Source: Streptomyces sp. CB09001
Lineage (GTDB): Bacteria > Actinomycetota > Actinomycetes > Streptomycetales > Streptomycetaceae
DNA length: 64,000 bases
Assembly: GCF_003369795.1 (NCBI RefSeq)
Contig: NZ_CP026730.1
Span: 6,377,001-6,441,000 of the forward strand
Direction of reading: 5' to 3'
In this document: positions 8,018 through 15,200 of the stretch, in pieces
Numbering within the stretch: position 1 is the stretch's first letter
How the letters are laid out: every line of letters starts with the position of its first letter
Notes under the pieces: generated by a model
What the model saw: only the letters and a program-made list of their open reading frames with translations
Database searches by the model: none
Told to the model about the DNA's origin: nothing
Program-made: the position numbers and the translations under genes

Positions 8018-9108
8018 GCGACTCCCTGGGATCCGCGGCCTCCACGGCCGGAAAGGCCGCGAAGAAGAACCCGCTGGCCGACATGGCGCAGAGCGAGGCG
8101 GCCGACCGCCTCAAGGCCGAGGTGCAGGACTACCTCGCCGCCCAGGCCACCCGGCTGCTGACCGGCGTCGGCACCAAGCTCGGCGAGACCACCGGCAAGC
8201 TCAACGACATCGCGGAGGGCAACAGCCCGGGGTTCGCCAAGCTCGCCCTCGACGGCGGACGCAAGCTCGCCGAGGGCAAGGGTCCGATGAGGGCCGCCCT
8301 CGAGGTCGGCGCGGGCAAGGTGAAGGACAACGTGGTCGGCGCCTTCAAGAACCTCACCGGCGGCAAGGGCCACAAGAAGGGCGGTGGAGGCCAGAAGCCG
8401 ACCGTCATCATCGAGTACGTCGACGTGGGCGTGCCGCTGCGCACGGCGTACGACCAGTGGACCCAGTACCAGGACTTCAGCACCTTCGCCAAGGGCGTCA
8501 AGAGCGCGAACCGCGCCGACGACACGTCCTCCGACTGGCAGTTGAAGGTCTTGTGGTCCAACCGCAGCTGGAAGGCGACGACCACCGAGCAGGTGCCCGA
8601 CGACCGGATCTCCTGGACGTCGGAGGGGGCCAAGGGCTCCACCAAGGGCGTCGTCAGCTTCCACGAACTCGCCGGCAACCTGACCCGGGTCGTCCTGGTC
8701 ATCGAGTACTACCCGAAGGGCCTGTTCGAGAAGACCGGCAACATCTGGCGCGCCCAGGGCCGCCGGGCCCGGCTCGACCTCAAGAACTACGTCCGCCACA
8801 TCACCTTCAAGGGCGAGGCCGACGACGGCTGGCGCGGTGAGATCCGCGACGGCGAGGTCGTCCGCAGCCACGAGGACGCGGTCGCCGAGGAGGAAGAGGA
8901 GCGCCGGGACCAGCAGGACCAGGAGCAGGAGCCCGAGGACGCGTACGAGGACGCGGAGGAACCGGAGGACGAGGACGCGGAGGAACCCGAGGACGAGCAC
9001 GCGGAAGAATCCGAGGGTGAGTACGAGGAGGAGCCGGAGGGCGCGTACGAAGAGGAGCCGGAGGGCGAGTACGAGTACGAGGACGCCGAGGGCGGGAGCC
9101 GTCGATGA
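8014..9108 (+). CDS. gvpZ: Gas vesicle accessory protein GvpZ with SRPBCC domain
   Basis: 364 residues. Residues 1-120 are Ala/Lys-rich and helical. Residues about 128-275 form an SRPBCC (START-like) domain of the polyketide cyclase/dehydrase type (VIIEYVDVGVPLRTAYDQWT, FSTFAKGVKSA, ISWTSEGAKGSTKGVVSFHE, RVVLVIEYYPKGL). Such domains form a cavity for hydrophobic ligands. The last 80 residues are extremely acidic Glu/Asp repeats (PEDEDAEEPEDEHAEE). It could bind hydrophobic GvpA or a lipid during assembly and meet the basic tails of GvpY or GvpA by charge; both are inferences. ATGA overlap with gvpJ. Confidence 0.84.
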   Translation: MSDSLGSAASTAGKAAKKNPLADMAQSEAADRLKAEVQDYLAAQATRLLTGVGTKLGETTGKLNDIAEGNSPGFAKLALDGGRKLAEGKGPMRAALEVGAGKVKDNVVGAFKNLTGGKGHKKGGGGQKPTVIIEYVDVGVPLRTAYDQWTQYQDFSTFAKGVKSANRADDTSSDWQLKVLWSNRSWKATTTEQVPDDRISWTSEGAKGSTKGVVSFHELAGNLTRVVLVIEYYPKGLFEKTGNIWRAQGRRARLDLKNYVRHITFKGEADDGWRGEIRDGEVVRSHEDAVAEEEEERRDQQDQEQEPEDAYEDAEEPEDEDAEEPEDEHAEESEGEYEEEPEGAYEEEPEGEYEYEDAEGGSRR

Positions 9109-9434
9109 CCACCCCCAGCCGGCTGCCCGATCCCTATGGCCAGGGACAGAGCGCCAATCTCGCCGACATCCTGGAGCGGGTGCTCGACAAGGGTGTCGTC
9201 ATCGCGGGCGACATCCGGATCAACCTGCTCGACATCGAGTTGCTCACCATCAAGCTGCGGCTGGTCGTCGCCTCCGTCGACAAGGCCAAGGAGATGGGCA
9301 TCGACTGGTGGGAGAGCGACCCCGCACTGTCCTCGCGCGCCCGGCGCGACGAACTCACCCGGGAGAACGCGGCGCTCCGCGAACGCCTGCGTGAGCTGGA
9401 TCCGGGCCGGGTACCGAGGGAGGAGGCGCCGTGA
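9105..9434 (+). CDS. gvpJ: Gas vesicle protein GvpJ (second GvpA-family protein)
   Basis: 109 residues, GvpA-related: NLADILERVLDKGVVIAGDIRI, LLDIELLTIKLRLVVASVDKAKEMGIDWW, then a short helical tail (ENAALRERLRELDPG). GvpJ is a minor component thought to act in vesicle initiation or at the conical tips. It keeps the hydrophobic core of GvpA but lacks the long tail of the gvpA product here. The ATG overlaps the gvpZ stop, and the TGA overlaps the gvpL GTG. Confidence 0.92.
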   Translation: MTTPSRLPDPYGQGQSANLADILERVLDKGVVIAGDIRINLLDIELLTIKLRLVVASVDKAKEMGIDWWESDPALSSRARRDELTRENAALRERLRELDPGRVPREEAP

Positions 9435-10225
9435 CCGGACTGCGCTACGTCTACGCCGTCTGCCGCCCCTTCGGCGCGGCCCTCCAGTCCCAGCTCACGG
9501 GCGTGGCGGACGACCCGCCCCGGCTGCTGCCGCACGGAGACCTGGTCGCCGTCGTCAGCCATGTGCCCGAGGCCGACTTCGGCGAGGAGGCGCTGCGCGA
9601 CCACCTGGAGGACCTGGACTGGCTGACCGCCACCGCCCGCGCCCACCAGCAGGTGGTCGACGCGCTCACCGCCGTCACCACCCCGCTGCCGCTCCGGCTG
9701 GCCACCGTCTTCAGGGACGACAGCGGCGTACGGGTGATGCTGGAAAGGCGCGAGGCGGCCTTCCGGCGCACGCTCGACCGGCTGGACGGCCGGGTGGAGT
9801 GGGGCGTGAAGGTGTACGTCGAGGCGGATCCGGCGCGGCAGGCGGAGTCCGAGCGGTCGGCCGCCTCGGCCCAGCCCCCGCCGAAGCCCGCCTCGGGCCG
9901 GGACTACCTGCGGCAGCGGCGCCGGCAGTCCCGGGCGAACGAGGACCTGTGGAGCAGGGCCGAGGAGTTCGCCACCGGTCTGCACGCGACGCTGTCCGAC
10001 CGGGCCGACGACGCCCGGCTGCACGCGCCGCAGAACCCGCGCCTTTCCGGTGCGGCCGGCCGGAACGTTCTCAATGCCGCCTATCTGGTGGCCCGCGACG
10101 CATCCGAGGAATTCGTCGAAATGGTGGACCGTACGAAGGACGACGCCCCGGGAATCCGGGTGGAACTCACCGGCCCCTGGGCGGCCTATTCCTTCGCCGG
10201 AGAGACAGCGGAGGAGGGATCGTGA
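9431..10225 (+). CDS. gvpL: Gas vesicle protein GvpL (GvpL/F family)
   Basis: 264 residues, the second GvpL/F protein. It has GLRYVYAVCRPF at the start, LPLRLATVFRDD in the middle and the family-ending GIRVELTGPWAAYSFAGE. A charged insert of about 60 residues (SGRDYLRQRRRQSRANEDLW) separates the two halves, as in many GvpL proteins. GvpL is proposed to be a hub that contacts several other Gvp proteins during assembly. The GTG start overlaps gvpJ, and the stop overlaps the GTG of gvpS. Confidence 0.92.
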   Translation: MTGLRYVYAVCRPFGAALQSQLTGVADDPPRLLPHGDLVAVVSHVPEADFGEEALRDHLEDLDWLTATARAHQQVVDALTAVTTPLPLRLATVFRDDSGVRVMLERREAAFRRTLDRLDGRVEWGVKVYVEADPARQAESERSAASAQPPPKPASGRDYLRQRRRQSRANEDLWSRAEEFATGLHATLSDRADDARLHAPQNPRLSGAAGRNVLNAAYLVARDASEEFVEMVDRTKDDAPGIRVELTGPWAAYSFAGETAEEGS

Positions 10226-10404
10226 CCGTCGTGGAGCGCCGCGAGATCGCGTTGGTCGACCTGCTCGACCGGCTGCTCGCGGGCGGAGTCGTCATCACCG
10301 GTGACGTCACGCTGCGCATCGCGGACGTCGACCTGGTCCGTGTCGACCTGAACGCACTGATCAGCTCGGTCAACCGCAACGTTCCCTCACCGTTCGGGGA
10401 CTGA
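10222..10404 (+). CDS. gvpS: Gas vesicle protein GvpS (short GvpA-family protein)
   Basis: A 60-residue GvpA-family protein, easily missed because of its size: EIALVDLLDRLLAGGVVITG, then LRIADVDLVRVDLNALISS. It is the barest of the three GvpA-type proteins here, with only the shell fold. The GTG at 10222 overlaps the gvpL stop (GTGA), and GGAGG lies six bases upstream. It ends one base before the gvpK start. A structural or nucleating role is inferred from the family. Confidence 0.9.
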   Translation: MTVVERREIALVDLLDRLLAGGVVITGDVTLRIADVDLVRVDLNALISSVNRNVPSPFGD

Positions 10405-10405
10405 C

Positions 10406-10702
10406 GTGACCGAACCTGCCGAACCCCGCAAGCGCCGCCTCGACCTCGAGCCCGACACGGTCGAGCGCGACCTGATCAAGCTGGTCCTGACGGTCGTCGA
10501 ACTGCTGCGCCAGCTCATGGAACGCCAGGCGTTGCGCCGCGTCGACGAGGGCGATCTGAGCGAGGACCAGGAAGAGCGGATCGGGCTCACCCTGATGCTC
10601 CTCGACGACCGCATGACCGAACTGCGTGACCGCTACGGACTGCGGCCCGAGGACCTGAACCTGGACCTCGGGCCGCTGGGACCGCTGCTGCCCCGGGAGT
10701 GA
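10406..10702 (+). CDS. gvpK: Gas vesicle protein GvpK
   Basis: 98 residues. After a basic start (PRKRRLDLEPDTVERDLIKLVLTVVELLRQLMERQALRRVD) it has the conserved GvpK pattern, with LSEDQEERIGLTLMLLDDRM and the LRPEDLNLDLGPLGPLL tail. GvpK is an essential accessory protein of unknown mechanism in clusters tested elsewhere. It is the last gene of the operon; its stop codon lies inside the terminator hairpin. No gvpN, gvpC or gvpV-type gene is in the cluster. Confidence 0.92.
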   Translation: MTEPAEPRKRRLDLEPDTVERDLIKLVLTVVELLRQLMERQALRRVDEGDLSEDQEERIGLTLMLLDDRMTELRDRYGLRPEDLNLDLGPLGPLLPRE

Positions 10703-10720
10703 GCACTCCCGGGGCAGCAG
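10685..10720 (+). terminator. Perfect hairpin ending the gas vesicle operon
   Basis: Perfect 17-base arms at 10685-10701 and 10704-10720 around a two-base centre. The gvpK stop (10700-10702) is in the apex. There is no T-run, as is usual for Streptomyces terminators. It is followed by two copies of a 13-base direct repeat (10721-10733 and 10737-10749). Confidence 0.8.
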
Positions 10721-10766
10721 CCTCGTCACCTGTTGTCCTCGTCACCTGTGGTGCGTCACCGGTCGT

Positions 10767-10937
10767 TCACCACCGGTACCAGCGGCTCCTGCCGCCGCCG
10801 GCCGTCGTCCCGCGGGCCAGGAAACCGATCACCCACAGGACCAGAACCGCCAGAGCGATCCACCAGAGAATCTTCACCGCGAATCCGACGCCGAAAAGAA
10901 CGATCGCGAGAAGCAGTACGAGCAGAAGCGGAACCAT
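10767..10937 (-). CDS. Small hydrophobic membrane protein (56 aa)
   Basis: A 56-residue protein starting MVPLLLVLLLAIVLFGVGFA and continuing through a second hydrophobic segment (ILWWIALAVLVLWVIGFL) to a short basic end (GGGRSRWYRW). Two membrane helices with a short loop are likely. A strong GGAGG lies nine bases before the ATG, and codon use is typical. Proteins like this are common in Streptomyces, often near stress genes, and have no known function. It converges on the gas vesicle operon and shares the hairpin region with it. Confidence 0.85.
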   Translation of the reverse strand: MVPLLLVLLLAIVLFGVGFAVKILWWIALAVLVLWVIGFLARGTTAGGGRSRWYRW

Positions 10938-10991
10938 AATGTTGAACCTCCTGTCGTACTGGTTTCCCGGATTTCGTCGAACAGGCGTCGG

Positions 10992-11813
10992 TCACGCTTC
11001 CTTTCGGCACAGAATTTCTCCGTGCAGAACGCTGAACCAGCTTTCCGAATGCTTTCCCCAATCCCGCCAGGCCGCCGAGGCGGCGTGCAGCTCCTCCGGC
11101 GTCGCATGGCCGCCCTCGGTGGCGCGCTCCGCGTACGCCGACGCCAGGGTGCGGTCGGCCCACAGGCCGCTCCACCACTCCCGCTCCTCGGGCGTGGTGA
11201 AGGTCCAGGTGGCCGAGGTCGCGGTGATGTCGGTGAACCCCGCCTCGAGAGCCCAGGCCTTCAGCCGGCGTCCGGCGTCCGGCTCGCCGCCGTTGGCGCG
11301 GGCCACCCGGCGGTACAGGTCCAGCCAGTCGTCCATGCTCTGGGACGCGGGGTACCAGGTCATGGCCCCGTAGTCGGCGTCACGGACGGCGATGAACCCG
11401 CCGGGCCGCGCGACCCGCTTCATCTCGCGCAGCGCCCGCACCGGGTCATCGACGTGCTGGAGCACCTGGTGGGCGTGGACCACGCAGAAGGTGTCGTCCG
11501 GGTAGTCCAGCGCGTGCACGTCCGCGACCGCGAAGTCGGTGTTCTCCAGCCCCCGCGCGGCGGCCGTGGCCCTGGCCCGCTCCACGATCTCCGGCGACCG
11601 GTCCACGCCGGTGACGTGGCCGTCCGGAACCAGTTCCGCCAGGTCGGCCGTGATGGTGCCCGGCCCGCAGCCGATGTCCAGGATCCGCATGTGGGGCAGC
11701 AGGGACCCGAGCAGGTAGGCGGCGGAGTTCTCGGCGGTGCGCCAGGTGTGCGAGCGCAGCACGGACTCGTGGTGCCCGTGCGTGTAGACGGCGGTCTCAT
11801 GCGGCTTCGGCAT
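10992..11813 (-). CDS. Class I SAM-dependent methyltransferase
   Basis: 273 residues with the Rossmann-fold methyltransferase motifs: DIGCGPGTITADLAELV (motif I), VTGVDRSPEIVERAR (motif II acidic residue), DVHALDYPDDTFCVVHAHQVLQH (motif IV) and ARPGGFIAVRDADYG. The layout is that of the UbiE/Coq5-like methyltransferase 11 family that acts on small molecules. The C-terminal part (WWSGLWADR, EELHAASAAWRDWG) is the substrate-binding extension. The ATG follows GGGAGAGG. A 90-bp nested inverted repeat lies directly upstream. Substrate unknown. Confidence 0.88.
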   Translation of the reverse strand: MPKPHETAVYTHGHHESVLRSHTWRTAENSAAYLLGSLLPHMRILDIGCGPGTITADLAELVPDGHVTGVDRSPEIVERARATAAARGLENTDFAVADVHALDYPDDTFCVVHAHQVLQHVDDPVRALREMKRVARPGGFIAVRDADYGAMTWYPASQSMDDWLDLYRRVARANGGEPDAGRRLKAWALEAGFTDITATSATWTFTTPEEREWWSGLWADRTLASAYAERATEGGHATPEELHAASAAWRDWGKHSESWFSVLHGEILCRKEA

Positions 11814-11822
11814 GATCGATCC

Positions 11823-11912
11823 CCTCTCCCGACAGTGGGGTCACGGTACGCCCGCCAGTCGCATGGTGAGATCGCCGTTTTACCATATGGACTGACGGGG
11901 TGTCGGGAGAGG
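11823..11912. repeat. Nested long inverted repeat between two genes
   Basis: Perfect 12-base outer arms (11823-11834 and 11901-11912) flank an inner inverted pair, CAGTC..ATGGT at about 11856-11866 and ACCAT..GACTG at about 11882-11894. In RNA this would fold as a long interrupted hairpin. It fills the gap between the kinase stop and the methyltransferase start, both read on the minus strand, so it could be a terminator for one, a leader structure for the other, or both. Confidence 0.7.
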
Positions 11913-11921
11913 CGGGTGGTG

Positions 11922-13427
11922 TCAGGAGAACAGGCCGCCACCGGGCAGCGGCCGGTACACCGTGAGCGCCTCGGGCAGCTTCTCCAGCGTCAGGTCGCCC
12001 TCCGTCTCGGTGAGCTCGCCGTCGTACGCCATCAGCGTGCCCGGTGCCACCCCCGACAGGCGCAGCCGCGGCACCTGTACCGCCGCGTGCGCGGGGGAGC
12101 GCGTCAGAGGACCCGCGAGCGCCGCGGACAGCAGCCGCAGGGCCGGCCGGCGGCCCCCGTGCACCACCCGCACGTCCAGCTGCCCGTCCGCCAGGTCCAG
12201 CCGGCGCCCCGAGGCGAGCCCGCGGCGGTGGTAGGTGCCGTTGCCCGCGAAGAGCATCCACAGCGGGCGCCGGCGGCCCCGGACCTCGGCCTCCAGCGGG
12301 TGCCGGTCGGCGCGCAGCACCCGCACGGCGGCGAGTACCCCGGCCGGCCAGCCGCCGATCCGGGGCGACCAGCGCTCCCGCTCGTTGACCAGCTCCGGGT
12401 ACACGCCGAGGCTGAAGGTGTTCAGGAAGACACCGCGCCGCCCGCCGGAGGCGAACCGGCCCACGTCCACCCGGACCCCCTCGCCGCGCTCCAGCGCCCC
12501 GCACAGGTCCCGTACGTCCTCCACGCCCAGGTCGTAGGCGAAGTGGTTGAGCGTGCCGCCGGGCAGGACGGCGAGCGGCAGGCCGTGGCGGAGCGCGATC
12601 TCGGCGGCGGCGTTCACGGTGCCGTCGCCGCCGCACACGCCGAGCGCCCGCGCGTGGCCGGCCGCCTTCTCGAGCTCGGCCCGGACGTCCTCCGGCTCGC
12701 ACTCCACGACCTCCGCGTCGGGCAGCGCGTCGCACAGGGCCCGCACCCGGTCCGAGGTGCCCGACCCGGTGTTGGCGACCATGACGAGCCCCTCGCCCCC
12801 CGGCATCGCGGGCACCTCGGCCCGCGGCCGGGCCGGCGGGGTGTGCTGCGCCCGGGTCGGCACCAGGCCCCGTACGGCGAACGCGGCCCCCGCCCCGAGG
12901 GCCGCACCGGCCAGGACGTCGCTCGGGAAGTGCACCCCGGTGTAGACCCGGGACACGGCCACCGCGGCTGCCACGGGGGCCACCGCCGCACCCCACGCCG
13001 GGGACTCCAGCGCGACCCCGGTCGCGAACGCGGCGGCCGACGCGGCGTGCCCCGAGGGGAAGGACGTGGTGATCGGCTGCCGCCTCAGCTGCCGGACCAG
13101 GGGCACGGGGTCCAGCACCGGGCGGGGCCGGCGGACCGAGCGCTTGCCCAGGGTGTTGATCGTCAGCGAGGCCAGGCCCAGCGAGGCGAGCCCCCGGGCG
13201 GCCGCGCGCCGGGCCCTCGGGGTGCGCGACGCGGCCAGGGCGGCGCCCACCGCCAACCACAGCACCCCGTGGTTGGCACCGCGGCTCAACCGGGGCAGCA
13301 GCGGGTCGGCGCCGGGCCAGGTGCGGGAGGCGACGGCCTCGAACGCCCGCTGGTCCAGCCGCAGGAGACCGTTGCGGAGGGGATGCGGGCCGGGCGTGGC
13401 GGCGGTGAGGTCTACGTCGGGACTCAT
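11922..13427 (-). CDS. PAP2 phosphatase-diacylglycerol kinase fusion protein
   Basis: 501 residues joining two lipid enzymes. Residues 40-190 are a PAP2 membrane phosphatase with all three motifs: K95..RP (101-102), PSGH (124-127) and SR..H..D (159-170), spread over several hydrophobic segments. Residues 212-500 are a diacylglycerol/sphingosine kinase catalytic domain, with NTGSG (219-223), the GGDGT nucleotide motif (266-270) and GGTLNHFAYDLG. The two halves catalyse opposite reactions, dephosphorylating lipid phosphates or prenyl diphosphates and phosphorylating a lipid alcohol. It may recycle or remodel membrane lipids. The fusion is recurrent in actinobacteria. The ATG at 13427 is divergent from the ABC-F gene. 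Confidence 0.92.
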   Translation of the reverse strand: MSPDVDLTAATPGPHPLRNGLLRLDQRAFEAVASRTWPGADPLLPRLSRGANHGVLWLAVGAALAASRTPRARRAAARGLASLGLASLTINTLGKRSVRRPRPVLDPVPLVRQLRRQPITTSFPSGHAASAAAFATGVALESPAWGAAVAPVAAAVAVSRVYTGVHFPSDVLAGAALGAGAAFAVRGLVPTRAQHTPPARPRAEVPAMPGGEGLVMVANTGSGTSDRVRALCDALPDAEVVECEPEDVRAELEKAAGHARALGVCGGDGTVNAAAEIALRHGLPLAVLPGGTLNHFAYDLGVEDVRDLCGALERGEGVRVDVGRFASGGRRGVFLNTFSLGVYPELVNERERWSPRIGGWPAGVLAAVRVLRADRHPLEAEVRGRRRPLWMLFAGNGTYHRRGLASGRRLDLADGQLDVRVVHGGRRPALRLLSAALAGPLTRSPAHAAVQVPRLRLSGVAPGTLMAYDGELTETEGDLTLEKLPEALTVYRPLPGGGLFS

Positions 13428-13550
13428 GGATCCCGCCTACCCTGCGGGCGGCGATTCCTGCCGGTGGTCCGCGCCACATGCCCGGTGCTCGAGCGCCGCG
13501 ACGGAAATGGGTTTGCCCGGGGAGCGCCCGGAGCCGCAGAATCCGGTCCC

Positions 13551-15170
13551 ATGGGTCACCTCGAAGCCGCGCACCTGGAGTACTACCTCCCCGACGGGAG
13601 GGCGCTCCTCGGCGACGTGTCCTTCCGGGTGGGGGAGGGGGCCGTGGTGGCCCTCGTCGGACCCAACGGCGCGGGCAAGACCACCCTGCTGCGCCTGCTG
13701 GCCGGGGAGCTGAAGGCGCACGGCGGCTCCGTCACCGTCACCGGCGGCCTCGGCGTGATGCGCCAGTTCGTGGGCTCCGTACGCGACGAGACGACCGTGC
13801 GCGACCTGCTGGTGTCCGTCGCGCCGCCCCGGATCCGGGAGGCCGCGCGCGCCGTCGACGCCGCCGAGCACGGGATCATGACCGTGGACGACGAGGCCGC
13901 CCAGCTGACCTACGCGCAGGCGCTCTCCGACTGGGCCGAGGCGCGCGGATACGAGGCCGAGACCCTGTGGGACATCTGCACCACCGCCGCGCTCGGGATG
14001 CCGTACGACAAGGCCCAGTGGCGGCAGGTGCGCACCCTGTCCGGGGGTGAACAGAAACGCCTCGTCCTGGAGGCGCTGCTGCGCGGCACCGACGAGGTGC
14101 TGCTGCTCGACGAGCCGGACAACTACCTCGACGTGCCCGGCAAGCGCTGGCTGGAGGAGCGGCTCGCCGAGACCCGCAAGACCGTGCTGTTCGTCTCCCA
14201 CGACCGGGAGCTGCTGGCCCGCGCCGCCGAGAAGATCGTCTCGGTCGAGCCGGGGCCGGCGGGCGCCGACGCCTGGGTGCACGGCGCCGGTTTCACCACC
14301 TTCCACGAGGCCCGCCGGGAACGCTTCGCCCGCTTCGAGGAGCTGCGCCGCCGCTGGGACGAGAAGCACGCCCAGCTGCGGAAGCTGGTACTGACACTGC
14401 GTCAGGCCGCCGAGAACAGCCCGGACATGGCCTCGCGCTACCGCGCCGCCCAGACCCGGCTGCGCAAGTTCGAGGAGGCCGGACCGCCGCCCGAGCCGCC
14501 GCGCGAGCAGGACATCAGGATGCGCCTGAAGGGCGGCCGCACCGGCGTCCGCGCCGTCACCTGCGAGCAACTGGAACTCACCGGCCTGATGAAACCCTTC
14601 GACCTGGAGGTCTTCTACGGCGAACGGGTCGCCGTCCTCGGCTCCAACGGTTCCGGCAAGTCGCACTTCCTGCGGCTGCTGGCCGGAGACGACGTGGCGC
14701 ACACCGGGAACTGGAAGCTCGGGGCGCGCGTGGTGCCCGGCCACTTCGCGCAGACTCACGCCCACCCCGAGCTGCTGGGCCGCACCCTCCTGGACATCCT
14801 GTGGACCGAGCACGCCCAGGACCGGGGCGCCGCCATGTCCCGGCTGCGCCGCTACGAACTGACCCAGCAGGCCGAGCAGGCCTTCGACCGCCTCTCCGGC
14901 GGCCAGCAGGCCCGCTTCCAGATCCTGCTGCTGGAACTCCAGGGCGTCACCGCCCTGCTCCTCGACGAGCCCACCGACAACCTCGACCTGGAATCGGCCG
15001 AAGCCCTCCAGGAGGGCCTGGAGGGCTTCGAGGGCACGGTCCTCGCCGTCACCCACGACCGCTGGTTCGCCCGCTCCTTCGACCGGTACCTGGTCTTCGG
15101 CAGCGACGGCCGGGTGCGCGAGACCCCGGAGCCGGTCTGGGACGAACGGCGGGTGGAGCGGGCCCGCTGA
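13551..15170 (+). CDS. ABC-F family ATPase
   Basis: 539 residues with two soluble nucleotide-binding domains and no membrane segment. Walker A motifs are GPNGAGKTT (37-45) and GSNGSGKSH (from about 364); signature motifs are LSGGEQKR (from about 163) and LSGGQQAR (from about 447); Walker B stretches are LLLLDEPDNYLD and ALLLDEPTDNLD. A charged linker (EKHAQLRKLVLTLRQAAENS) joins the halves. ABC-F proteins act on the ribosome, in translation or in protection from antibiotics. The open frame runs far upstream to 11022, but that part is antisense to the kinase and methyltransferase. The ATG at 13551 has only a weak, distant GGAG. Confidence 0.92.
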   Translation: MGHLEAAHLEYYLPDGRALLGDVSFRVGEGAVVALVGPNGAGKTTLLRLLAGELKAHGGSVTVTGGLGVMRQFVGSVRDETTVRDLLVSVAPPRIREAARAVDAAEHGIMTVDDEAAQLTYAQALSDWAEARGYEAETLWDICTTAALGMPYDKAQWRQVRTLSGGEQKRLVLEALLRGTDEVLLLDEPDNYLDVPGKRWLEERLAETRKTVLFVSHDRELLARAAEKIVSVEPGPAGADAWVHGAGFTTFHEARRERFARFEELRRRWDEKHAQLRKLVLTLRQAAENSPDMASRYRAAQTRLRKFEEAGPPPEPPREQDIRMRLKGGRTGVRAVTCEQLELTGLMKPFDLEVFYGERVAVLGSNGSGKSHFLRLLAGDDVAHTGNWKLGARVVPGHFAQTHAHPELLGRTLLDILWTEHAQDRGAAMSRLRRYELTQQAEQAFDRLSGGQQARFQILLLELQGVTALLLDEPTDNLDLESAEALQEGLEGFEGTVLAVTHDRWFARSFDRYLVFGSDGRVRETPEPVWDERRVERAR

Positions 15171-15200
15171 CGTCCGGACCCCGGAGGAGACCCGGGGAGA

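Noticed and set aside
11022..13550. N-terminal extension of the ABC-F frame by 843 codons
   Set aside because: It is antisense to the methyltransferase and the PAP2-kinase fusion; homology starts at the ATG at 13551.
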